A DNA stretch of 64,000 nucleotides from Motilibacter aurantiacus (GCF_011250645.1 NZ_JAANNO010000001.1:456658-520657); one strand, 5' to 3'. Shown: positions 17,832-29,869, counted from the first letter of the stretch. The notes: generated by a model not told the origin, from the letters alone. Numbers and translations are program-made.

Positions 17832-19129
17832 TAGCGGAGGAACCCCTCGTAGTTGCGCTGCTGCAACTGGCTCTCGACCTGCTTCAGAGTCTCGAGGCCG
17901 ACGCCGACCATGATCAGCACGCTGGTGCCGCCGAACGGGAAGTTCTGGTTCGCGCTGAACAGGCCCAGGGCGAGGATCGGGATGATCGCGACGACCGACA
18001 GGTAGATCGACCCCGGCAGCGTGATCCGCGAGAGCACGTAGTCGAGGTACTCCTCCGTCGGGCGGCCGGCTCGGATGCCCGGGATGAACCCGCCGTAGCG
18101 CTTCATGTTGTCCGAGATCTCCTTCGGGTTGAAGGTGATCGCGACGTAGAAGAACGTGAAGAAGATGATCAGCGCCACGAACATCAGCACGTAGAGCGGG
18201 TGGTCACCGCGGGAGATGTGGACCTCGATCCACTGGCGCCAGCCGCTCGTCGAGTCCCCGAGCTGCGAGACCAGCTGCGGCAGGTACAGCAGCGAGGAGG
18301 CGAAGATGACCGGGATGACACCGGCCTGGTTGACCTTGATCGGGATGTAGGTCGACGTCCCGCCGTACATGCGGCGGCCCACCATGCGCTTGGCGTACTG
18401 GACCGGGATGCGGCGCTGCGCCTGCTCGAAGAGGACGACGGCCGCGACCACGACGAGGCCCACGACGATCATGACGATGAAGGCGTCCCAGCCCTTGGAG
18501 GCCTTGACGTTCCACAGGCCGTTCGGGAAGCCGGCGCAGATGGAGGTGAAGATCAGCAGGCTCATGCCGTTGCCGACGCCGCGGTCGGTGATGAGCTCGC
18601 CGAACCACATGATGATGCCGGTGCCGGCCGTCATCACGATGATCATGGTGAGGACGCGGAAGAGCGAGTCGTCCGGGACCAGGTCGGCGGCGCAGTTCTG
18701 GAAGATGCGGCCGGGCGTGCGGGCCAGCGCGAGCAGGGCGGTCGACTGGAGCACGGCCAGCGCCACGGTGAGGTAGCGGGTGTACTGCGTCAGCTTCGCC
18801 GTGCCGGACTGGCCCTCCTTCTTCAGGGCCTCGAAGCGCGGGATCACCACCGTCAGCAGCTGCACGATGATGCTCGCCGTGATGTACGGCATGATCCCGA
18901 GCGCGAAGACCGACAGCTGGAGCAGCGCCCCGCCGCTGAACAGGTTGACCATGCCGTAGATGCCGGCGTCGTCTTCCACGCTCGTCGTGCACTGGCGAAC
19001 CGCGTCGTAGTCCACACCCGGCGTCGGCAGCAGCGACCCGAACCGGAAGAGCGCGATGATCGCGAGCGTGAAGAGGAGCTTCTTGCGCAGGTCGGGCGTA
19101 CGGAACGCCCGGGCGAACGCGGTGAGCAC
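17831..19129 (-). CDS. secY: Preprotein translocase subunit SecY
   Basis: 432 residues, ten membrane helices; the central pore of the Sec translocon with SecE (secE lies at 47084-47383). Signature blocks: [20 protein letters not shown] (start), [50 protein letters not shown] and [20 protein letters not shown] 19129 follows AGGAGG at good spacing. A 308-base gap with its own promoter and a terminator separates it from rplO. Confidence 0.97.
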   Translation of the reverse strand: MLTAFARAFRTPDLRKKLLFTLAIIALFRFGSLLPTPGVDYDAVRQCTTSVEDDAGIYGMVNLFSGGALLQLSVFALGIMPYITASIIVQLLTVVIPRFEALKKEGQSGTAKLTQYTRYLTVALAVLQSTALLALARTPGRIFQNCAADLVPDDSLFRVLTMIIVMTAGTGIIMWFGELITDRGVGNGMSLLIFTSICAGFPNGLWNVKASKGWDAFIVMIVVGLVVVAAVVLFEQAQRRIPVQYAKRMVGRRMYGGTSTYIPIKVNQAGVIPVIFASSLLYLPQLVSQLGDSTSGWRQWIEVHISRGDHPLYVLMFVALIIFFTFFYVAITFNPKEISDNMKRYGGFIPGIRAGRPTEEYLDYVLSRITLPGSIYLSVVAIIPILALGLFSANQNFPFGGTSVLIMVGVGLETLKQVESQLQQRNYEGFLR

Positions 19130-19291
19130 GGTTCCTCCTGCACAAGCGCCCACGGGTGCGGGCGGGGTAGTCGAACGGATCCACGATGTCACGGCACCGG
19201 GTGGAGCCGCGAGGGGCGCAGGCACCGACGGCGGCTCTCGGTGACACCCGAGGGGCATCGAGGGCAACGGCGGCTGCAGTGCCGGCTGGAA

Positions 19292-19320
19292 AGGCTAGCC
19301 GGACGACGATAACGCACGAA
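19292..19320 (-). promoter_or_regulatory. Candidate promoter upstream of secY
   Basis: TTCGTG (19320-19315), 17 bases, TAGCCT (19297-19292) on the minus strand. The -10 fits TANNNT and the -35 is weak. Together with the hairpin at 19326-19361 it would give secY-adk-map its own transcript with a ~155-base leader. Confidence 0.4.
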
Positions 19321-19325
19321 CGGCA

Positions 19326-19361
19326 CGTGCCCGCCCTGTCAGCGAAGACGGGGCGGGCACG
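19326..19361 (-). terminator. Hairpin after rplO (end of S10/spc run)
   Basis: A stem of 15 pairs including one G-U (19326-19340 with 19347-19361) closes a 6-base loop, 77 bases past the rplO stop. Its position just upstream of the candidate secY promoter suggests it ends or attenuates the long ribosomal transcript. Confidence 0.5.
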
Positions 19362-19437
19362 AGCGGCATTTCTTCGGTTCCTGGCGGCCGGTGCCGCTCC
19401 CCCGGCGCAGCGCCGGGACAGCGGACCGACCGGCGGG

Positions 19438-19944
19438 TCAGAGCTCGGTCGTGGAGCCCCCGGCCGCCGCGATCTTCTCGCGGGCGGCGCCGGAGAACGC
19501 GTCGACGGTGACGTTGAGCGCCACGGACACCTCGCCGCTGCCCAGCACCTTCACCGGGCGCCCGCGCTTGACCACGCCGCGCTCGATGAGGCTCTCCACC
19601 GTCACGTCGCCGCCGTCCGGGTACAGCGCCGAGAGCTTGTCGAGGTTGACGACCTCGAACTCGACCCGGAACGGGTTGCGGAAGCCCTTGAGCTTCGGGA
19701 CCCGCATGTGCAGCGGCATCTGGCCGCCCTCGAACGCGGCCGGCACCTGGTAACGGGCCTTCGTGCCCTTGGTGCCACGGCCCGCCGTCTTGCCCTTCGA
19801 GCCCTCACCACGGCCGACGCGCTGCTTGGCCTTCTTGGCGCCCGGAGCAGGACGCAGGTGGTGGACCTTGAGCGGGCTCTTGCCGACGCGCGCGGCGGTG
19901 CTCGCCGGGGCGTCCTTCTCGAGGTGGACGGTCTCGTCGGTCAC
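19438..19944 (-). CDS. rplO: 50S ribosomal protein L15
   Basis: 168 residues with the L15 glycine-rich motif [20 protein letters not shown] and [19 protein letters not shown] short N-terminal extension ([15 protein letters not shown]) precedes the usual start. GTG 19944 overlaps the rpmD stop (GTGA) and follows GAGGAGG. Confidence 0.96.
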   Translation of the reverse strand: MTDETVHLEKDAPASTAARVGKSPLKVHHLRPAPGAKKAKQRVGRGEGSKGKTAGRGTKGTKARYQVPAAFEGGQMPLHMRVPKLKGFRNPFRVEFEVVNLDKLSALYPDGGDVTVESLIERGVVKRGRPVKVLGSGEVSVALNVTVDAFSGAAREKIAAAGGSTTEL

Positions 19945-20141
19945 GACTGGGCCTCCTCTCCGGAGATCTCCTCGACGGTCACGAGGTGCGCGACCGTGCG
20001 GACCATCCCGCGGATCTCGGGACGGTCCTCCTTGATGACGCTGTGGCGGATGCGCTTGAGGCCGAGCGAGCGCAGGGTGTCGCGCTGGCCCTGCGTGCCG
20101 CCGATCTTCGAACGGACCTGCGTGACCCGGATCTGACCCAT
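19941..20141 (-). CDS. rpmD: 50S ribosomal protein L30
   Basis: 66 residues: [20 protein letters not shown], then [20 protein letters not shown] and [15 protein letters not shown] 20141 overlaps the rpsE stop (TGATG). Present in the canonical rpsE-rpmD-rplO order. Confidence 0.95.
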   Translation of the reverse strand: MGQIRVTQVRSKIGGTQGQRDTLRSLGLKRIRHSVIKEDRPEIRGMVRTVAHLVTVEEISGEEAQS

Positions 20142-20776
20142 CAGGCCACCCCCGCCCGCGCACGCAGCAGCGCCGCCGGGGCGACGTCCTCGAGCGGCAG
20201 GCCACGGCGCGCCGCGACGGCCTCGGGACGCTCGAGCCCCTTGAGCGCGGCAACCGTCGCATGGACGATGTTGATCGCGTTCGAGGAGCCGAGCGACTTG
20301 CTCAGCACGTCGTGGATGCCGGCGCACTCCAGGACGGCGCGCACCGGGCCACCGGCGATGACACCGGTACCGGCGCTCGCCGGCTTGAGCATGACCACAC
20401 CGGCCGCCGCCTCCCCCTGGATGGGGTGCGGGATGGTGCCCTGGATGCGCGGCACCTTGAAGAAGTGCTTCTTGGCCTCCTCGACGCCCTTGGCGATCGC
20501 CGCGGGCACCTCCTTGGCCTTGCCGTAGCCGACGCCCACCGTGCCGTCGCCGTCACCGACGACGACCAGCGCGGTGAAGCTGAAGCGCCGACCACCCTTC
20601 ACGACCTTCGCGACACGGTTGATCGCGACGACGCGCTCGACGTACGCGGTCTTGTCGCCGGCCGCGTCCTGCCCGCGCCGGTCGTCACGGCCGCGCCGGT
20701 CACGGCGCTCGCCGCCGGGTCCTCCGGTGCCGCCGCCGGCACCGCCGCCGGCGCCTCGGCGCTGGGGTCCAGGCAT
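20141..20776 (-). CDS. rpsE: 30S ribosomal protein S5
   Basis: 211 residues. The first ~40 are a Gly/Arg-rich extension ([17 protein letters not shown]). The S5 double-stranded RNA-binding domain follows ([48 protein letters not shown]) and then the fold containing [11 protein letters not shown] and [18 protein letters not shown] 20776; 62 bases after rplR. Confidence 0.96.
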   Translation of the reverse strand: MPGPQRRGAGGGAGGGTGGPGGERRDRRGRDDRRGQDAAGDKTAYVERVVAINRVAKVVKGGRRFSFTALVVVGDGDGTVGVGYGKAKEVPAAIAKGVEEAKKHFFKVPRIQGTIPHPIQGEAAAGVVMLKPASAGTGVIAGGPVRAVLECAGIHDVLSKSLGSSNAINIVHATVAALKGLERPEAVAARRGLPLEDVAPAALLRARAGVA

Positions 20777-20838
20777 GGGGTTTCCTCTTCCTTCGTCTCT
20801 GGTCGAGCTAGTTCAGGCTGCTGCTTGCCCGGCGGGCG

Positions 20839-21219
20839 TCAGAACGACAGGCCGGCTTCGCGAGCGGCGTCAGCCACCGCGGCCACCCGGCCGTGGTACT
20901 GGTTGCCGCCACGGTCGAAGACGACCGCCGTCACGCCCGCCTGCTGGGCACGCTGGGCCACGAGCTCGCCGACCCGGCGGGCCTTGGCCGTCTTGTCACC
21001 GTCGGAGCCGCGCAGCTCCGCCTCCATGGTGGAGGCCGAGGCCAGCGTGCGGCCGACGGTGTCGTCCACGACCTGGACGACCATGTGCCGGGCGGACCGG
21101 GTGACCACGAGGCGCGGGCGGACCGGCGTGCCAGAGACCCGCTTGCGGACGCGCAGGTGACGCCGCGCCCGCTTGATGCCCTTGGCCTCGACGCGCTTGC
21201 GCTTGATACCGAGTGCCAT
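20839..21219 (-). CDS. rplR: 50S ribosomal protein L18
   Basis: 126 residues; binds 5S r[36 protein letters not shown] and [20 protein letters not shown] are diagnostic. ATG 21219, two bases after the rplF stop. Confidence 0.96.
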   Translation of the reverse strand: MALGIKRKRVEAKGIKRARRHLRVRKRVSGTPVRPRLVVTRSARHMVVQVVDDTVGRTLASASTMEAELRGSDGDKTAKARRVGELVAQRAQQAGVTAVVFDRGGNQYHGRVAAVADAAREAGLSF

Positions 21220-21221
21220 GA

Positions 21222-21761
21222 CTACTTACCAGCCTTCCCGACCTTGCGGCGGACGACCTCGCCCTGGTACCGCACGCCCTTGCCCTTGTAGGGGTCGGGC
21301 TTGCGGATCTTGCGGATCTTGGCCGCGACCTCGCCGACCTTCTGCTTGTCGATGCCCGACACCACGAACCGGGTGGGGGCCTCGACCGCGAACGTGATGC
21401 CGTCCGGCGGGTCGATGACCACCGGGTGGCTGAAGCCGAGCGCGAACTCCAGCGAGCTCCCCCGCGCCTGGACGCGGTAGCCGACGCCGACGATCTCGAG
21501 CGTCTTGGAGTAGCCCTCGGTGACGCCGGTGACCATGTTGGCCACCAGCGTGCGCGACAGGCCGTGGAGCGACTTGCTCTCCCGGGTGTCGTCCGGGCGG
21601 GCGAACTGGAGGCTGCCGTCGTCCGCCTTCGCGACCGTGATGGGCGCGGCGAGCGTGTGCGTCAGCTGGCCCTTGGGGCCCTTGACGGTGACCGTGGAGT
21701 CGGCGATGGAGACGTCGACCCCGCTGGGAACCTGCACGGGCAGGCGACCGATGCGCGACAT
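21222..21761 (-). CDS. rplF: 50S ribosomal protein L6
   Basis: 179 residues. [31 protein letters not shown] and the C-terminal [20 protein letters not shown] mark L6, which sits near the sarcin-ricin loop and the factor-binding site. ATG 21761; 12 bases after rpsH. Confidence 0.97.
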   Translation of the reverse strand: MSRIGRLPVQVPSGVDVSIADSTVTVKGPKGQLTHTLAAPITVAKADDGSLQFARPDDTRESKSLHGLSRTLVANMVTGVTEGYSKTLEIVGVGYRVQARGSSLEFALGFSHPVVIDPPDGITFAVEAPTRFVVSGIDKQKVGEVAAKIRKIRKPDPYKGKGVRYQGEVVRRKVGKAGK

Positions 21762-21773
21762 GTTGAGGACCCC

Positions 21774-22172
21774 TTACCAGACGTAGGCGAGGACTTCCCC
21801 GCCCACGCCGCGCTTCTGGGCCTGCCGGTCGGTCAACAGGCCGGAGGACGTCGAGATGATGGCGATGCCGAGGCCCCCGAGCACGCGGGGCAGGCCGGTG
21901 GACTTCGCGTAGACGCGGAGGCCGGGCTTGCTCACGCGGCGCAGGCCGGCGATCGAGCGCTCACGGTTGGGGCCGTACTTGAGGTCGAGCACGAGCTCCT
22001 GGCCCACGGTCGCCTCCTGCACCTTCCAGCCGGAGATGTAGCCCTCCTGCTGCAGGATCTCGGCGATGCCCGCCTTGATCTTGGAGTGCGGCATGCGGAC
22101 CTCGTCGTGGTACGCGGTGTTGCCGTTGCGCAGACGCGTGAGCATGTCTGCGATGGGGTCGGTCATCGTCAT
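21774..22172 (-). CDS. rpsH: 30S ribosomal protein S8
   Basis: 132 residues; S8 binds the central domain of 16S r[38 protein letters not shown] and [20 protein letters not shown] are typical. ATG 22172. A 118-base gap without features separates it from rpsN. Confidence 0.97.
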   Translation of the reverse strand: MTMTDPIADMLTRLRNGNTAYHDEVRMPHSKIKAGIAEILQQEGYISGWKVQEATVGQELVLDLKYGPNRERSIAGLRRVSKPGLRVYAKSTGLPRVLGGLGIAIISTSSGLLTDRQAQKRGVGGEVLAYVW

Positions 22173-22290
22173 GGCCGGGTGTTCCTCCCCGCCGCGGTTC
22201 CGCGCGCCTGGCCCCGGAGGGCGGCGCCGGCCTGCGGCGATCGATAAGAGATGAGAACCGGGGTTGCCGTGAGTCGCGGCAGGCGCACGC

Positions 22291-22476
22291 CTACCAGCTG
22301 CTCTTGGTGACGCCCGGCAGCTCGCCGCGGTGCGCCATCTCGCGAAGGCAGATGCGGCAGAGGCCGAACTTGCGGAAGACCGAGTGCGGCCGCCCGCAGC
22401 GCTGGCAGCGGGTGTAGCCGCGGACAGCGAACTTCGGCTTGGACATGGCCTTGTGGATCAGGGCCTTCTTCGCCAC
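22291..22476 (-). CDS. rpsN: 30S ribosomal protein S14 type Z (zinc form)
   Basis: 61 residues, [20 protein letters not shown] and a complete zinc finger with cysteine pairs CQRC and CRIC ([20 protein letters not shown]). It is the short zinc-containing S14 of spc operons; a zinc-free paralogue, if any, is not in the window. ATG 22476, 3 bases after rplE. Confidence 0.97.
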   Translation of the reverse strand: MAKKALIHKAMSKPKFAVRGYTRCQRCGRPHSVFRKFGLCRICLREMAHRGELPGVTKSSW

Positions 22477-22479
22477 TGC

Positions 22480-23049
22480 TCAGGACTCCTTGAACGGGAA
22501 GCCGAGGTGGCGCAGGAGCGCGCGGCCCTCGTCGTCGGTCTTGGCGGTCGTGACCACCGTGATGTCCATGCCACGCACGCGGTCGATGCGGTCCTGGTCG
22601 ATCTCGTGGAACATCGACTGCTCGGTGAGGCCGAACGTGTAGTTGCCCGACCCGTCGAACTGGCGCGGGTTGAGGCCGCGGAAGTCACGGATGCGCGGCA
22701 GCGCCGTCGAGAGCAGGCGGTCCAGGAACTCCCACATGCGGTCGCCGCGCAGCGTGGTGTGCGCGCCGATCGCCTGGCCCTCGCGCAGCTTGAACTGCGC
22801 GATGGACTTGCGGGCCTTCGTGACCGCCGGCTTCTGGCCGGTGATCGCGGTGAGGTCGCGGATCGCCCCGTCCATCAGCTTGGAGTCTCGAGCCGCCTCG
22901 CCGACGCCCATGTTCACGACGACCTTGACGACCGTCGGGACCTGCATGGGGTTGGCGAAGGAGAACTGCTCGGTCAGCGCCGGGACGATCTCGGCCCGGT
23001 AGCGCGTCTTGAGCCGCGGGGTGACCTTCTCAGGTGCTTCTGCAGTCAT
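22480..23049 (-). CDS. rplE: 50S ribosomal protein L5
   Basis: 189 residues; L5 binds 5S rRNA and contacts the P-site t[61 protein letters not shown] and [20 protein letters not shown] identify it. ATG 23049 overlaps the rplX stop (TGATG). Confidence 0.97.
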   Translation of the reverse strand: MTAEAPEKVTPRLKTRYRAEIVPALTEQFSFANPMQVPTVVKVVVNMGVGEAARDSKLMDGAIRDLTAITGQKPAVTKARKSIAQFKLREGQAIGAHTTLRGDRMWEFLDRLLSTALPRIRDFRGLNPRQFDGSGNYTFGLTEQSMFHEIDQDRIDRVRGMDITVVTTAKTDDEGRALLRHLGFPFKES

Positions 23050-23381
23050 CAGATGTCCTCGCCGGTCCGCTTGGCGACCCGGACCTTGTTGCCGTCCTCG
23101 TCGACCCGGAAGCCGATCCGGGTGCCGACGCGCTTGCCGTCCTTCTCCACGACGAGCATCACGTTGCTCACGTGGATGGGGGCCTCGGTCGTCACGATGC
23201 CGCCGGTCTTGGCCCCACGAGCGGTCTGGCCGACCTTCGTGTGCTTCTTGACGCGGTTGACACCCTCGACGATGACCTTGTCGTCCTTCGGGAAGGCCTC
23301 GATGACCCGCCCGGTGGCGCCCTTGTCCTTGCCCGCGATCACGAGGACGCGGTCACCCTTCTTGATGCGCATCTGAGCCAT
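23049..23381 (-). CDS. rplX: 50S ribosomal protein L24
   Basis: 110 residues with an N-terminal KOW motif ([20 protein letters not shown]) and the [20 protein letters not shown] block; an assembly initiator of the 50S subunit. ATG 23381 directly follows rplN, one base after its stop; its own stop overlaps rplE. Confidence 0.96.
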   Translation of the reverse strand: MAQMRIKKGDRVLVIAGKDKGATGRVIEAFPKDDKVIVEGVNRVKKHTKVGQTARGAKTGGIVTTEAPIHVSNVMLVVEKDGKRVGTRIGFRVDEDGNKVRVAKRTGEDI

Positions 23382-23382
23382 C

Positions 23383-23751
23383 TCAGATCACCTCCGGCGC
23401 GAGCGAGATGATGCGCATGAAGCGCTTCTCGCGGAGCTCACGGCCGACCGGGCCGAAGATGCGCGTGCCGCGCGGGTCCCCGCCGTCCTTGATGATGACC
23501 GCGGCGTTCTCGTCGAAGCGGATGTACGAGCCGTCCTGGCGGCGCCGCTCCTTGACGGTGCGAACGACGACGGCCTTGACGACGTCACCCTTCTTCACGG
23601 TCCCGCCGGGGATCGCGTCCTTCACGGTGGCGACGATGACGTCACCGATGCCGGCGTAGCGCCGCCCTGACCCACCGAGGACGCGGATGCAGAGCAGCTC
23701 CTTGGCCCCGGTGTTGTCGGCGACGCGCAGCCGCGACTCCTGCTGAATCAT
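23383..23751 (-). CDS. rplN: 50S ribosomal protein L14
   Basis: 122 residues, the usual size. [54 protein letters not shown] and [20 protein letters not shown] are all canonical. ATG 23751; 9 bases after rpsQ. Confidence 0.97.
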   Translation of the reverse strand: MIQQESRLRVADNTGAKELLCIRVLGGSGRRYAGIGDVIVATVKDAIPGGTVKKGDVVKAVVVRTVKERRRQDGSYIRFDENAAVIIKDGGDPRGTRIFGPVGRELREKRFMRIISLAPEVI

Positions 23752-23760
23752 CGATAGTCC

Positions 23761-24087
23761 TTACTTGGCCTTCTCGAGGATCTCGACGATCCGCCAGCGC
23801 TTCGAGGCGGACAGCGGCCGCGTCTCCATCAGGAGGACGCGGTCGCCGACGCCGGCGTCGTTGCGCTCGTCGTGAGCCTTGAGCCGGCTCGTGCGACGCA
23901 CGACCTTGCCGTAGAGCGGGTGCTTGAAGCGGTCCTCGACGGCGACCACGACGGTCTTGTCCATCTTGTCGCTGACCACGAGGCCCTCTCGGGTCTTGCG
24001 GTAGCCGCGGCCCTGCGTCTTCTCGCCGGCGGCGCCGGGCGCAGACGCCGGAGCCGCCTGCGCGATCTCAGGGGTCTGGTCGCTCAT
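23761..24087 (-). CDS. rpsQ: 30S ribosomal protein S17
   Basis: 108 residues; a ~25-residue Ala/Pro-rich N-terminal extension precedes the OB-fold domain ([59 protein letters not shown]). ATG 24087 overlaps the rpmC stop (ATGA). Confidence 0.96.
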   Translation of the reverse strand: MSDQTPEIAQAAPASAPGAAGEKTQGRGYRKTREGLVVSDKMDKTVVVAVEDRFKHPLYGKVVRRTSRLKAHDERNDAGVGDRVLLMETRPLSASKRWRIVEILEKAK

Positions 24088-24317
24088 GCGGCGCCCTCCG
24101 AATCGACGGTCGTGATGCCGAGCTCGCGCTCGCGCAGGATCGTGTAGATACGGGCGATCTCACGGCGGACAGCCTTGAGACGACCGTGGTTGTCGAGCTG
24201 GCCGGTGGCCGCCTGGAAGCGGAGGTTGAACAGCTCCTCCTTGGCCTCGCGCAGCTTGCCGAGGAGCTCCTGGTCCTCGACCTCGCGCAGCTCGGCCGCC
24301 TTGGTCCCGAGAGCCAT
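24084..24317 (-). CDS. rpmC: 50S ribosomal protein L29
   Basis: 77 residues: [40 protein letters not shown] and the helix [21 protein letters not shown] 24317 overlaps the rplP stop (TGATG); the in-frame reading upstream of it is antisense noise over rplP and rpsC. Confidence 0.95.
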   Translation of the reverse strand: MALGTKAAELREVEDQELLGKLREAKEELFNLRFQAATGQLDNHGRLKAVRREIARIYTILRERELGITTVDSEGAA

Positions 24318-24736
24318 CAGCCAACACCCTCTTCGCGCTTGACGATGCGGCACTTCATGGGGAGCTTGTGCGCCGCGCGCAGCAGGGCCTCCCGGGCCGT
24401 CTTCTCGTTGGGGTAGGACAGCTCGAACATGACCCGGCCCGGCTTCACGTTCGCGATCCACCACTCCGGCGAGCCCTTGCCGGAGCCCATGCGGGTCTCG
24501 GCAGGCTTCTTGGTCAGCGGGCGGTCCGGGTAGATGTTGATCCAGACCTTGCCGCCACGACGGATGTGACGGGTGATCGCGATACGGGCCGACTCGATCT
24601 GGCGGTTGGTGACGTACGCCGGCTCGAGCGCCTGGATGCCGTACTCGCCGAAGGTCACTCGCGTCCCGCCCTTGGCAGCACCCGAACGGCTCGGGTGGTG
24701 CTGCTTGCGGTGCTTGACCCGACGGGGGATGAGCAT
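24317..24736 (-). CDS. rplP: 50S ribosomal protein L16
   Basis: 139 residues; organises the A-site tRNA elbow region. [58 protein letters not shown] and [23 protein letters not shown] 24736; 5 bases after rpsC. Confidence 0.97.
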   Translation of the reverse strand: MLIPRRVKHRKQHHPSRSGAAKGGTRVTFGEYGIQALEPAYVTNRQIESARIAITRHIRRGGKVWINIYPDRPLTKKPAETRMGSGKGSPEWWIANVKPGRVMFELSYPNEKTAREALLRAAHKLPMKCRIVKREEGVG

Positions 24737-24741
24737 GAGGG

Positions 24742-25632
24742 TCAGCCCTCCTGTCCGTTGTCAGCCGGCGCGGTGTTCTGCTGCTGCGCCTCGCGGATCG
24801 TCGCCTCGACGGCCGAAGCCTCGGTCTGCGCCTGGTGCGGCCCGGCCTCGCTGTGCGCCGTGTCGGCCGCGGCCGAGACCGCGCCCTGCGCGTCGCGACG
24901 CGGGCCACCGCCCTGGCCGCCACGGGCGCCGCCACGGGCCGGGCGGGCGCCGGCGTCGCGCCGCGGCTGGCGCGCAGCGGCAGCAGCCGCCTGGCGCTCG
25001 GCCGACAGGCTCGTGACGTCGCCCTTGTAGATCCAGACCTTGACGCCGATGCGGCCGAACGTCGTGCGGGCCTCGAAGAAGCCGTAGTCGATGTTCGCGC
25101 GCAGCGTGTGCAGCGGGACGCGACCCTCGCGGTAGAACTCCGAGCGGGACATCTCCGCGCCGCCGAGGCGGCCCGAGCACTGGACCCGGATGCCCTTGGC
25201 GCCGGCCTTCGTCGCGCTCTGCATCGCCTTGCGCATTGCGCGGCGGAACGAGACACGGCTCGACAGCTGCTCGGCGACGCCCTGCGCGACGAGCTGAGCC
25301 TCGATCTCGGGGTTCTTGACCTCGAGGATGTTCAGCTGGACCTGCTTGCCGGTTAGCTTCTCGAGGTCGCCACGGATGCGGTCGGCCTCGGCGCCACGGC
25401 GGCCGATGACGATGCCCGGCCGGGCCGTGTGGATGTCCACGCGGACGCGGTCACGGGTGCGCTCGATCTCGACCTTGGCGATGCCCGCGCGCTCCATGCC
25501 ACGCGTCATCATCCGGCGGATCGCCACGTCTTCCTTGACGTAGTCCTTGTAGAGCTTGTCGGCGTACCAGCGGCTCTTGAAGTCGGTGGTGATGCCGAGC
25601 CGGAACCCGTGCGGGTTGACCTTCTGACCCAC
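24742..25632 (-). CDS. rpsC: 30S ribosomal protein S3 with long C-terminal extension
   Basis: 296 residues. Residues 1-215 are a normal S3 with KH domain ([20 protein letters not shown]) and [20 protein letters not shown]; the final ~80 residues are a low-complexity tail, first basic and Gly/Arg-rich ([20 protein letters not shown]), then Glu/Gln/Ala-rich, typical of actinobacterial S3. GTG 25632 overlaps the rplV stop (TAGTG). Confidence 0.97.
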   Translation of the reverse strand: MGQKVNPHGFRLGITTDFKSRWYADKLYKDYVKEDVAIRRMMTRGMERAGIAKVEIERTRDRVRVDIHTARPGIVIGRRGAEADRIRGDLEKLTGKQVQLNILEVKNPEIEAQLVAQGVAEQLSSRVSFRRAMRKAMQSATKAGAKGIRVQCSGRLGGAEMSRSEFYREGRVPLHTLRANIDYGFFEARTTFGRIGVKVWIYKGDVTSLSAERQAAAAAARQPRRDAGARPARGGARGGQGGGPRRDAQGAVSAAADTAHSEAGPHQAQTEASAVEATIREAQQQNTAPADNGQEG

Positions 25633-26030
25633 TAGCGGGCCCCTCCCTTCGCACCGGCGCGCTGCTGCACCGACTCCACGACCACGGTGATGTGGCTCGT
25701 GCGCTTGCGGATGCGGTACGCGCGGCCCTGCGCACGAGGCCTGAACCTCTTCAACGTCGGGCCCTCGTCCGCGTATGCCTGGCTCACGCGGAGCGTCGCG
25801 CGGTCGAGCTGCTTGTTGTTCTCGGCGTTCGCCATGGCGCTCGCGAGGACCTTGCCGACCGGCTCGCTCGCGGCCTGCGGGGCGAACCGCAGCACGTTCA
25901 GCGCCTGCTCGGCGTCCATGCCACGGATCAGGTCGATGACGCGGCGGACCTTGGTGGGCGACATGCGCACGTAGCGCGCCGTCGCCAGGGCCTCGTTCTC
26001 GCCGAGGTGGCGGGTCTTGTTCTCAGCCAC
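25632..26030 (-). CDS. rplV: 50S ribosomal protein L22
   Basis: 132 residues from GTG 26030, preceded by CCGGAGG at the right distance; this start lies 8 bases inside the end of rps[41 protein letters not shown] and the tunnel-lining beta-hairpin segment [20 protein letters not shown] are intact. Confidence 0.95.
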   Translation of the reverse strand: MAENKTRHLGENEALATARYVRMSPTKVRRVIDLIRGMDAEQALNVLRFAPQAASEPVGKVLASAMANAENNKQLDRATLRVSQAYADEGPTLKRFRPRAQGRAYRIRKRTSHITVVVESVQQRAGAKGGAR

Positions 26031-26304
26031 GGCGAGACCTCCGGTCCTCCTTGACGTGGCCACGGAAGGTCCGCGTTGGCGCGAACTCGCCGAGCTTGTG
26101 CCCGACCATCGCGTCGGTGACGAACACCGGGACGTGCTTACGGCCGTCGTGCACCGCGATCGTGTGGCCGATCATGGCCGGCACGACCATCGAGCGCCGG
26201 GACCAGGTACGGATGACGTTCTTCGTGCCCTTGTCGTTCTGGGCGTCCACCTTCTTGAGAAGGTGGTCGTCCACGAAGGGGCCCTTCTTCAGGCTGCGCG
26301 GCAT
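26023..26304 (-). CDS. rpsS: 30S ribosomal protein S19
   Basis: 93 residues: [40 protein letters not shown] and [23 protein letters not shown] 26304; 18 bases after rplB. Its last codons overlap the rplV start. Confidence 0.97.
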   Translation of the reverse strand: MPRSLKKGPFVDDHLLKKVDAQNDKGTKNVIRTWSRRSMVVPAMIGHTIAVHDGRKHVPVFVTDAMVGHKLGEFAPTRTFRGHVKEDRRSRRG

Positions 26305-26322
26305 CGCTGGCTACCTGCTCCC

Positions 26323-27159
<837 letters not shown>

Positions 27160-27234
27160 GGGGTGTCGCGTCCTCGTCAGCTGTTCGTCGGCTCGTCTTG
27201 TGTTCGCTCGTTAGAGGGGCTGCTGACCCGGAGG

Positions 27235-27573
27235 TCAGGAGACCGGCCCACCGAAGATGTCGATGCGGTCGCCCTCGGCGAGCGTCACGATCGCGCGCTT
27301 GGTCGAGACCCGCTGGCCGAAGCCGAAGCGGGTGCGCTTGCGCTTGCCCTCGCGGTTGATGGTGTTGACGTTCAGCACCCGAACCCCGAAGACCTTCTCG
27401 ACCGCGGTCTTGACCTCGGTCTTGTTGGCGTCCGGCCGGACGAGGAACGTGTACTGGTTCAGGTCCAGCAGGCCGTAGCTCTTCTCGCTGACCAGCGGGG
27501 CCAGCAGGACGTCCCGGGAGTCCCGGGCCAGAAGGGCACGGCTCGCGCTCGGACCGTTGATCGCGCGGCTCAC
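27235..27573 (-). CDS. rplW: 50S ribosomal protein L23
   Basis: 112 residues. [40 protein letters not shown] and [20 protein letters not shown] mark L23, the docking site for trigger factor and SRP at the tunnel exit. GTG 27573 overlaps the rplD stop (GTGA); a ~15-residue extension precedes the conserved part. Confidence 0.96.
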   Translation of the reverse strand: MSRAINGPSASRALLARDSRDVLLAPLVSEKSYGLLDLNQYTFLVRPDANKTEVKTAVEKVFGVRVLNVNTINREGKRKRTRFGFGQRVSTKRAIVTLAEGDRIDIFGGPVS

Positions 27574-28265
27574 TGCGCACTCCCCTGCTCGTCGAGGGAC
27601 AGCTCGCTCTCGCGGGCGACGGCCGTGGAGGCGCGGCCCTTGGGCGGGCCGGCGAGGAACGCCTCGAGGGCGCCCCGCGTGAAGACCACGTCGTCGGAGA
27701 CGAGCACGTCGTAGGTGTTCAGCTGGTCGGCGTAGATCCAGTGGACCTGCGGCGCGTTGCGCAGGCTGCGCAGGCCCAGCTCGTCCGACCGCTCGAGGAC
27801 GACCAGCACGTGACGGCGGTCGGTGATGCCGGCGAGGGCGGCGATCGCGGCCTTGGTCGACGGGGCGTCGCCCTCGATGACCGCGGACAGCACGTGCACG
27901 CGCCCGTGGCGCGCCCGGTCGGAGAGGGCACCGCGCAGGGCGGCGGCCTTCATCTTCTTGGGCGTCCGCTGCGAGTAGTCGCGCGGCGTCGGGCCGTGGA
28001 CCGTGCCACCGCCGACCCACTGCGGCGAGCGGGTCGAGCCCTGCCGGCCGCGGCCGGTGCCCTTCTGGCGGAACGGCTTCTTGCCGCCACCGCTGACCTC
28101 GCCGCGGGTCTTCGTGTCGTGCGTCCCCTGGCGGGCCGCCGCGAGCTGGGCGACGACGACCTGGTGGATCAGCGGGATGTTCGCCTGCACGTCGAAGACC
28201 TCGGCGGGCAGCTCCACCGTGCCGGCGGTACCGCCGGCCGGGGTGCGGACGTCGATCGTGGTCAT
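27570..28265 (-). CDS. rplD: 50S ribosomal protein L4
   Basis: 231 residues; the extended loop ([40 protein letters not shown]) lines the exit tunnel. No regulatory S10 leader typical of gamma-proteobacteria was recognised upstream. ATG 28265 overlaps the rplC stop (ATGA). Confidence 0.97.
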   Translation of the reverse strand: MTTIDVRTPAGGTAGTVELPAEVFDVQANIPLIHQVVVAQLAAARQGTHDTKTRGEVSGGGKKPFRQKGTGRGRQGSTRSPQWVGGGTVHGPTPRDYSQRTPKKMKAAALRGALSDRARHGRVHVLSAVIEGDAPSTKAAIAALAGITDRRHVLVVLERSDELGLRSLRNAPQVHWIYADQLNTYDVLVSDDVVFTRGALEAFLAGPPKGRASTAVARESELSLDEQGSAQ

Positions 28266-28933
28266 CGGCCAGCCGCCTTCGCCGGAGTCTTGGACGCCGT
28301 GCGGACGAGCACCACGCTGCCGCGCGGGCCGGGAACGGCGCCCTTGATGAGGATGAGGCCCTTCTCGGCATCGATCGCGTGCACGACCAGGCCCTGGGTC
28401 GTCGTGCGCACGTTGCCCATGCGGCCGGCCATCTTCAGGCCGGGGAACACGCGGGCCGGCGTCGCGCAGGCGCCGATGGAGCCCGGCGCGCGGTGCTTGC
28501 GCTGCGTGCCGTGGCCGGCGCCCAGGCCCTTGAAGCCGTGGCGCTTCATGACACCAGCGGTGCCCTTGCCCTTGCTACGGCCGACGACGTCGACCTTCTG
28601 ACCCGCCTCGAAGACGTCCGCGGTGAGCTCCTGGCCCGGCGCGAACTCGGCTGCGTCCTCCGTCCGGACCTCGACGAGGAAGCGGCGCGGAGTGGTGCCG
28701 GCCTTCGCGAAGTGGCCGGAGAGCGGCTTGATCACCTTGCGGGGGTCGATCGCGCCGTAGCCGAGCTGGACGGCCGAGTAGCCGTCGCTCTCGAGGCTGC
28801 GGATCTGCGTCACCACGCACGGCCCGGCCTGGACCACCGTGACCGGCACGAGCCGGCCGGCGTCGTCCCAGACCTGGGTCATGCCCAGCTTCTCGCCGAG
28901 GAGCCCTCGGACATTGGGTACCTGCGCTGCCAT
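28262..28933 (-). CDS. rplC: 50S ribosomal protein L3
   Basis: 223 residues: [20 protein letters not shown] at the start, then [20 protein letters not shown] and [23 protein letters not shown] 28933; 72 bases after rpsJ. Confidence 0.97.
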   Translation of the reverse strand: MAAQVPNVRGLLGEKLGMTQVWDDAGRLVPVTVVQAGPCVVTQIRSLESDGYSAVQLGYGAIDPRKVIKPLSGHFAKAGTTPRRFLVEVRTEDAAEFAPGQELTADVFEAGQKVDVVGRSKGKGTAGVMKRHGFKGLGAGHGTQRKHRAPGSIGACATPARVFPGLKMAGRMGNVRTTTQGLVVHAIDAEKGLILIKGAVPGPRGSVVLVRTASKTPAKAAGR

Positions 28934-29005
28934 TCTGCTTTCGTCCTCTGTCGTCCGTTGTCGTCCGCTGTCAGTCGACCGCTGTAGTCGAGAACCGTGG
29001 CCGGA

Positions 29006-29314
29006 CTAGAGCTTGATCTCGATGTCGACGCCGGCCGGGAGGTCGAGCCGCATGAGCGAGTCGACGGTCTTCGGCGTCGGGTCGAGAATGTCGATGAGCC
29101 GCTTGTGGGTGCGCATCTCGAAGTGCTCGCGCGAGTCCTTGTACTTGTGCGGCGAGCGGATGACGCAGTAGACGTTCTTCTCGGTCGGCAGCGGCACCGG
29201 GCCCGCGACCTGCGCACCAGTCCTGGTCACCGTCTCGACGATCTTGCGCGCCGAGCTGTCGATGACCTCGTGGTCGTAGGCCTTGAGCCGGATGCGGATC
29301 TTCTGTCCCGCCAT
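29006..29314 (-). CDS. rpsJ: 30S ribosomal protein S10 (NusE)
   Basis: 102 residues, first gene of the S10 operon; also the NusE partner of NusG/NusB in antitermination. [40 protein letters not shown] and [23 protein letters not shown] 29314. Its promoter is probably at 29627-29657. Confidence 0.97.
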   Translation of the reverse strand: MAGQKIRIRLKAYDHEVIDSSARKIVETVTRTGAQVAGPVPLPTEKNVYCVIRSPHKYKDSREHFEMRTHKRLIDILDPTPKTVDSLMRLDLPAGVDIEIKL

Positions 29315-29626
29315 GGCGTTGGAATCGTCCTTCGTCTCGTACCGCTGCTCGTGCCGGGCTGTTGCCCGTCCCGATCTGGTCTCGCCGGTTCAGCTGTGGC
29401 ATCGGGCCTGCGGGGGCCGGCTCGCATCGGGCCGCGCTCGCCGCTCCGACCCCCGAGGTCGGGCGTGTCGCGCTGCTGCTCGCACTCCGCCGCCTGCCAC
29501 TGCTGCCGACCGGGCCTTGGCGAGGCGAGCCCCGCGCAAGTCCCGTGCCCTTCCAGGTGTCGGGTGCCAGCTCCGTCGGCGCTGCACGCACACAACGAAC
29601 CCGTCACCCGCCAAGGCAACTTGCCC

Positions 29627-29657
29627 AGTATGCCAAACGGGGCGGCCCCGGGTCCAA
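29627..29657 (-). promoter_or_regulatory. Candidate S10-operon promoter in the rpsJ-tuf gap
   Basis: TTGGAC (29657-29652) and CATACT (29632-29627) on the minus strand, with a 19-base spacer, give the best promoter-like pair upstream of rpsJ; the spacer is longer than ideal. The leader would be ~305 bases. The rest of the 561-base gap between tuf and rpsJ holds the tuf terminator and otherwise nothing I can assign. Confidence 0.4.
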
Positions 29658-29824
29658 TCGCGGTCGTGCGGACCGGCCTTGACCGACTGTCCGACCGCTA
29701 CACGCCCCCTGGCGCCTCGCCGGTGCGGCGCGGCGTCGGCCGTCCGAGTCGTCCGAGTCGTCACCGGCCGCGGTTCGGGCAGAGCCGCCTGCGTCCGGCG
29801 CCGGATCGGCCGGCGGGGGTCACA

Positions 29825-29869
29825 CGAGTGGGCCGGCACCAGGCTCACGGCCTGGTGCCGGCCCACTCG
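29825..29869 (-). terminator. Terminator of the rpsL-rpsG-fusA-tuf transcript
   Basis: A perfect 19-bp inverted repeat (29825-29843 with 29851-29869) with a 7-base loop begins 7 bases after the tuf stop. No U-tract follows. It is the strongest hairpin in this part of the window and cleanly separates tuf from the S10 operon. Confidence 0.8.

Noticed and set aside
29390-29866. Small minus-strand open frame between tuf and rpsJ
   Set aside because: Begins inside the tuf terminator, no ribosome site, no recognisable protein sequence; region is better explained as promoter and leader.
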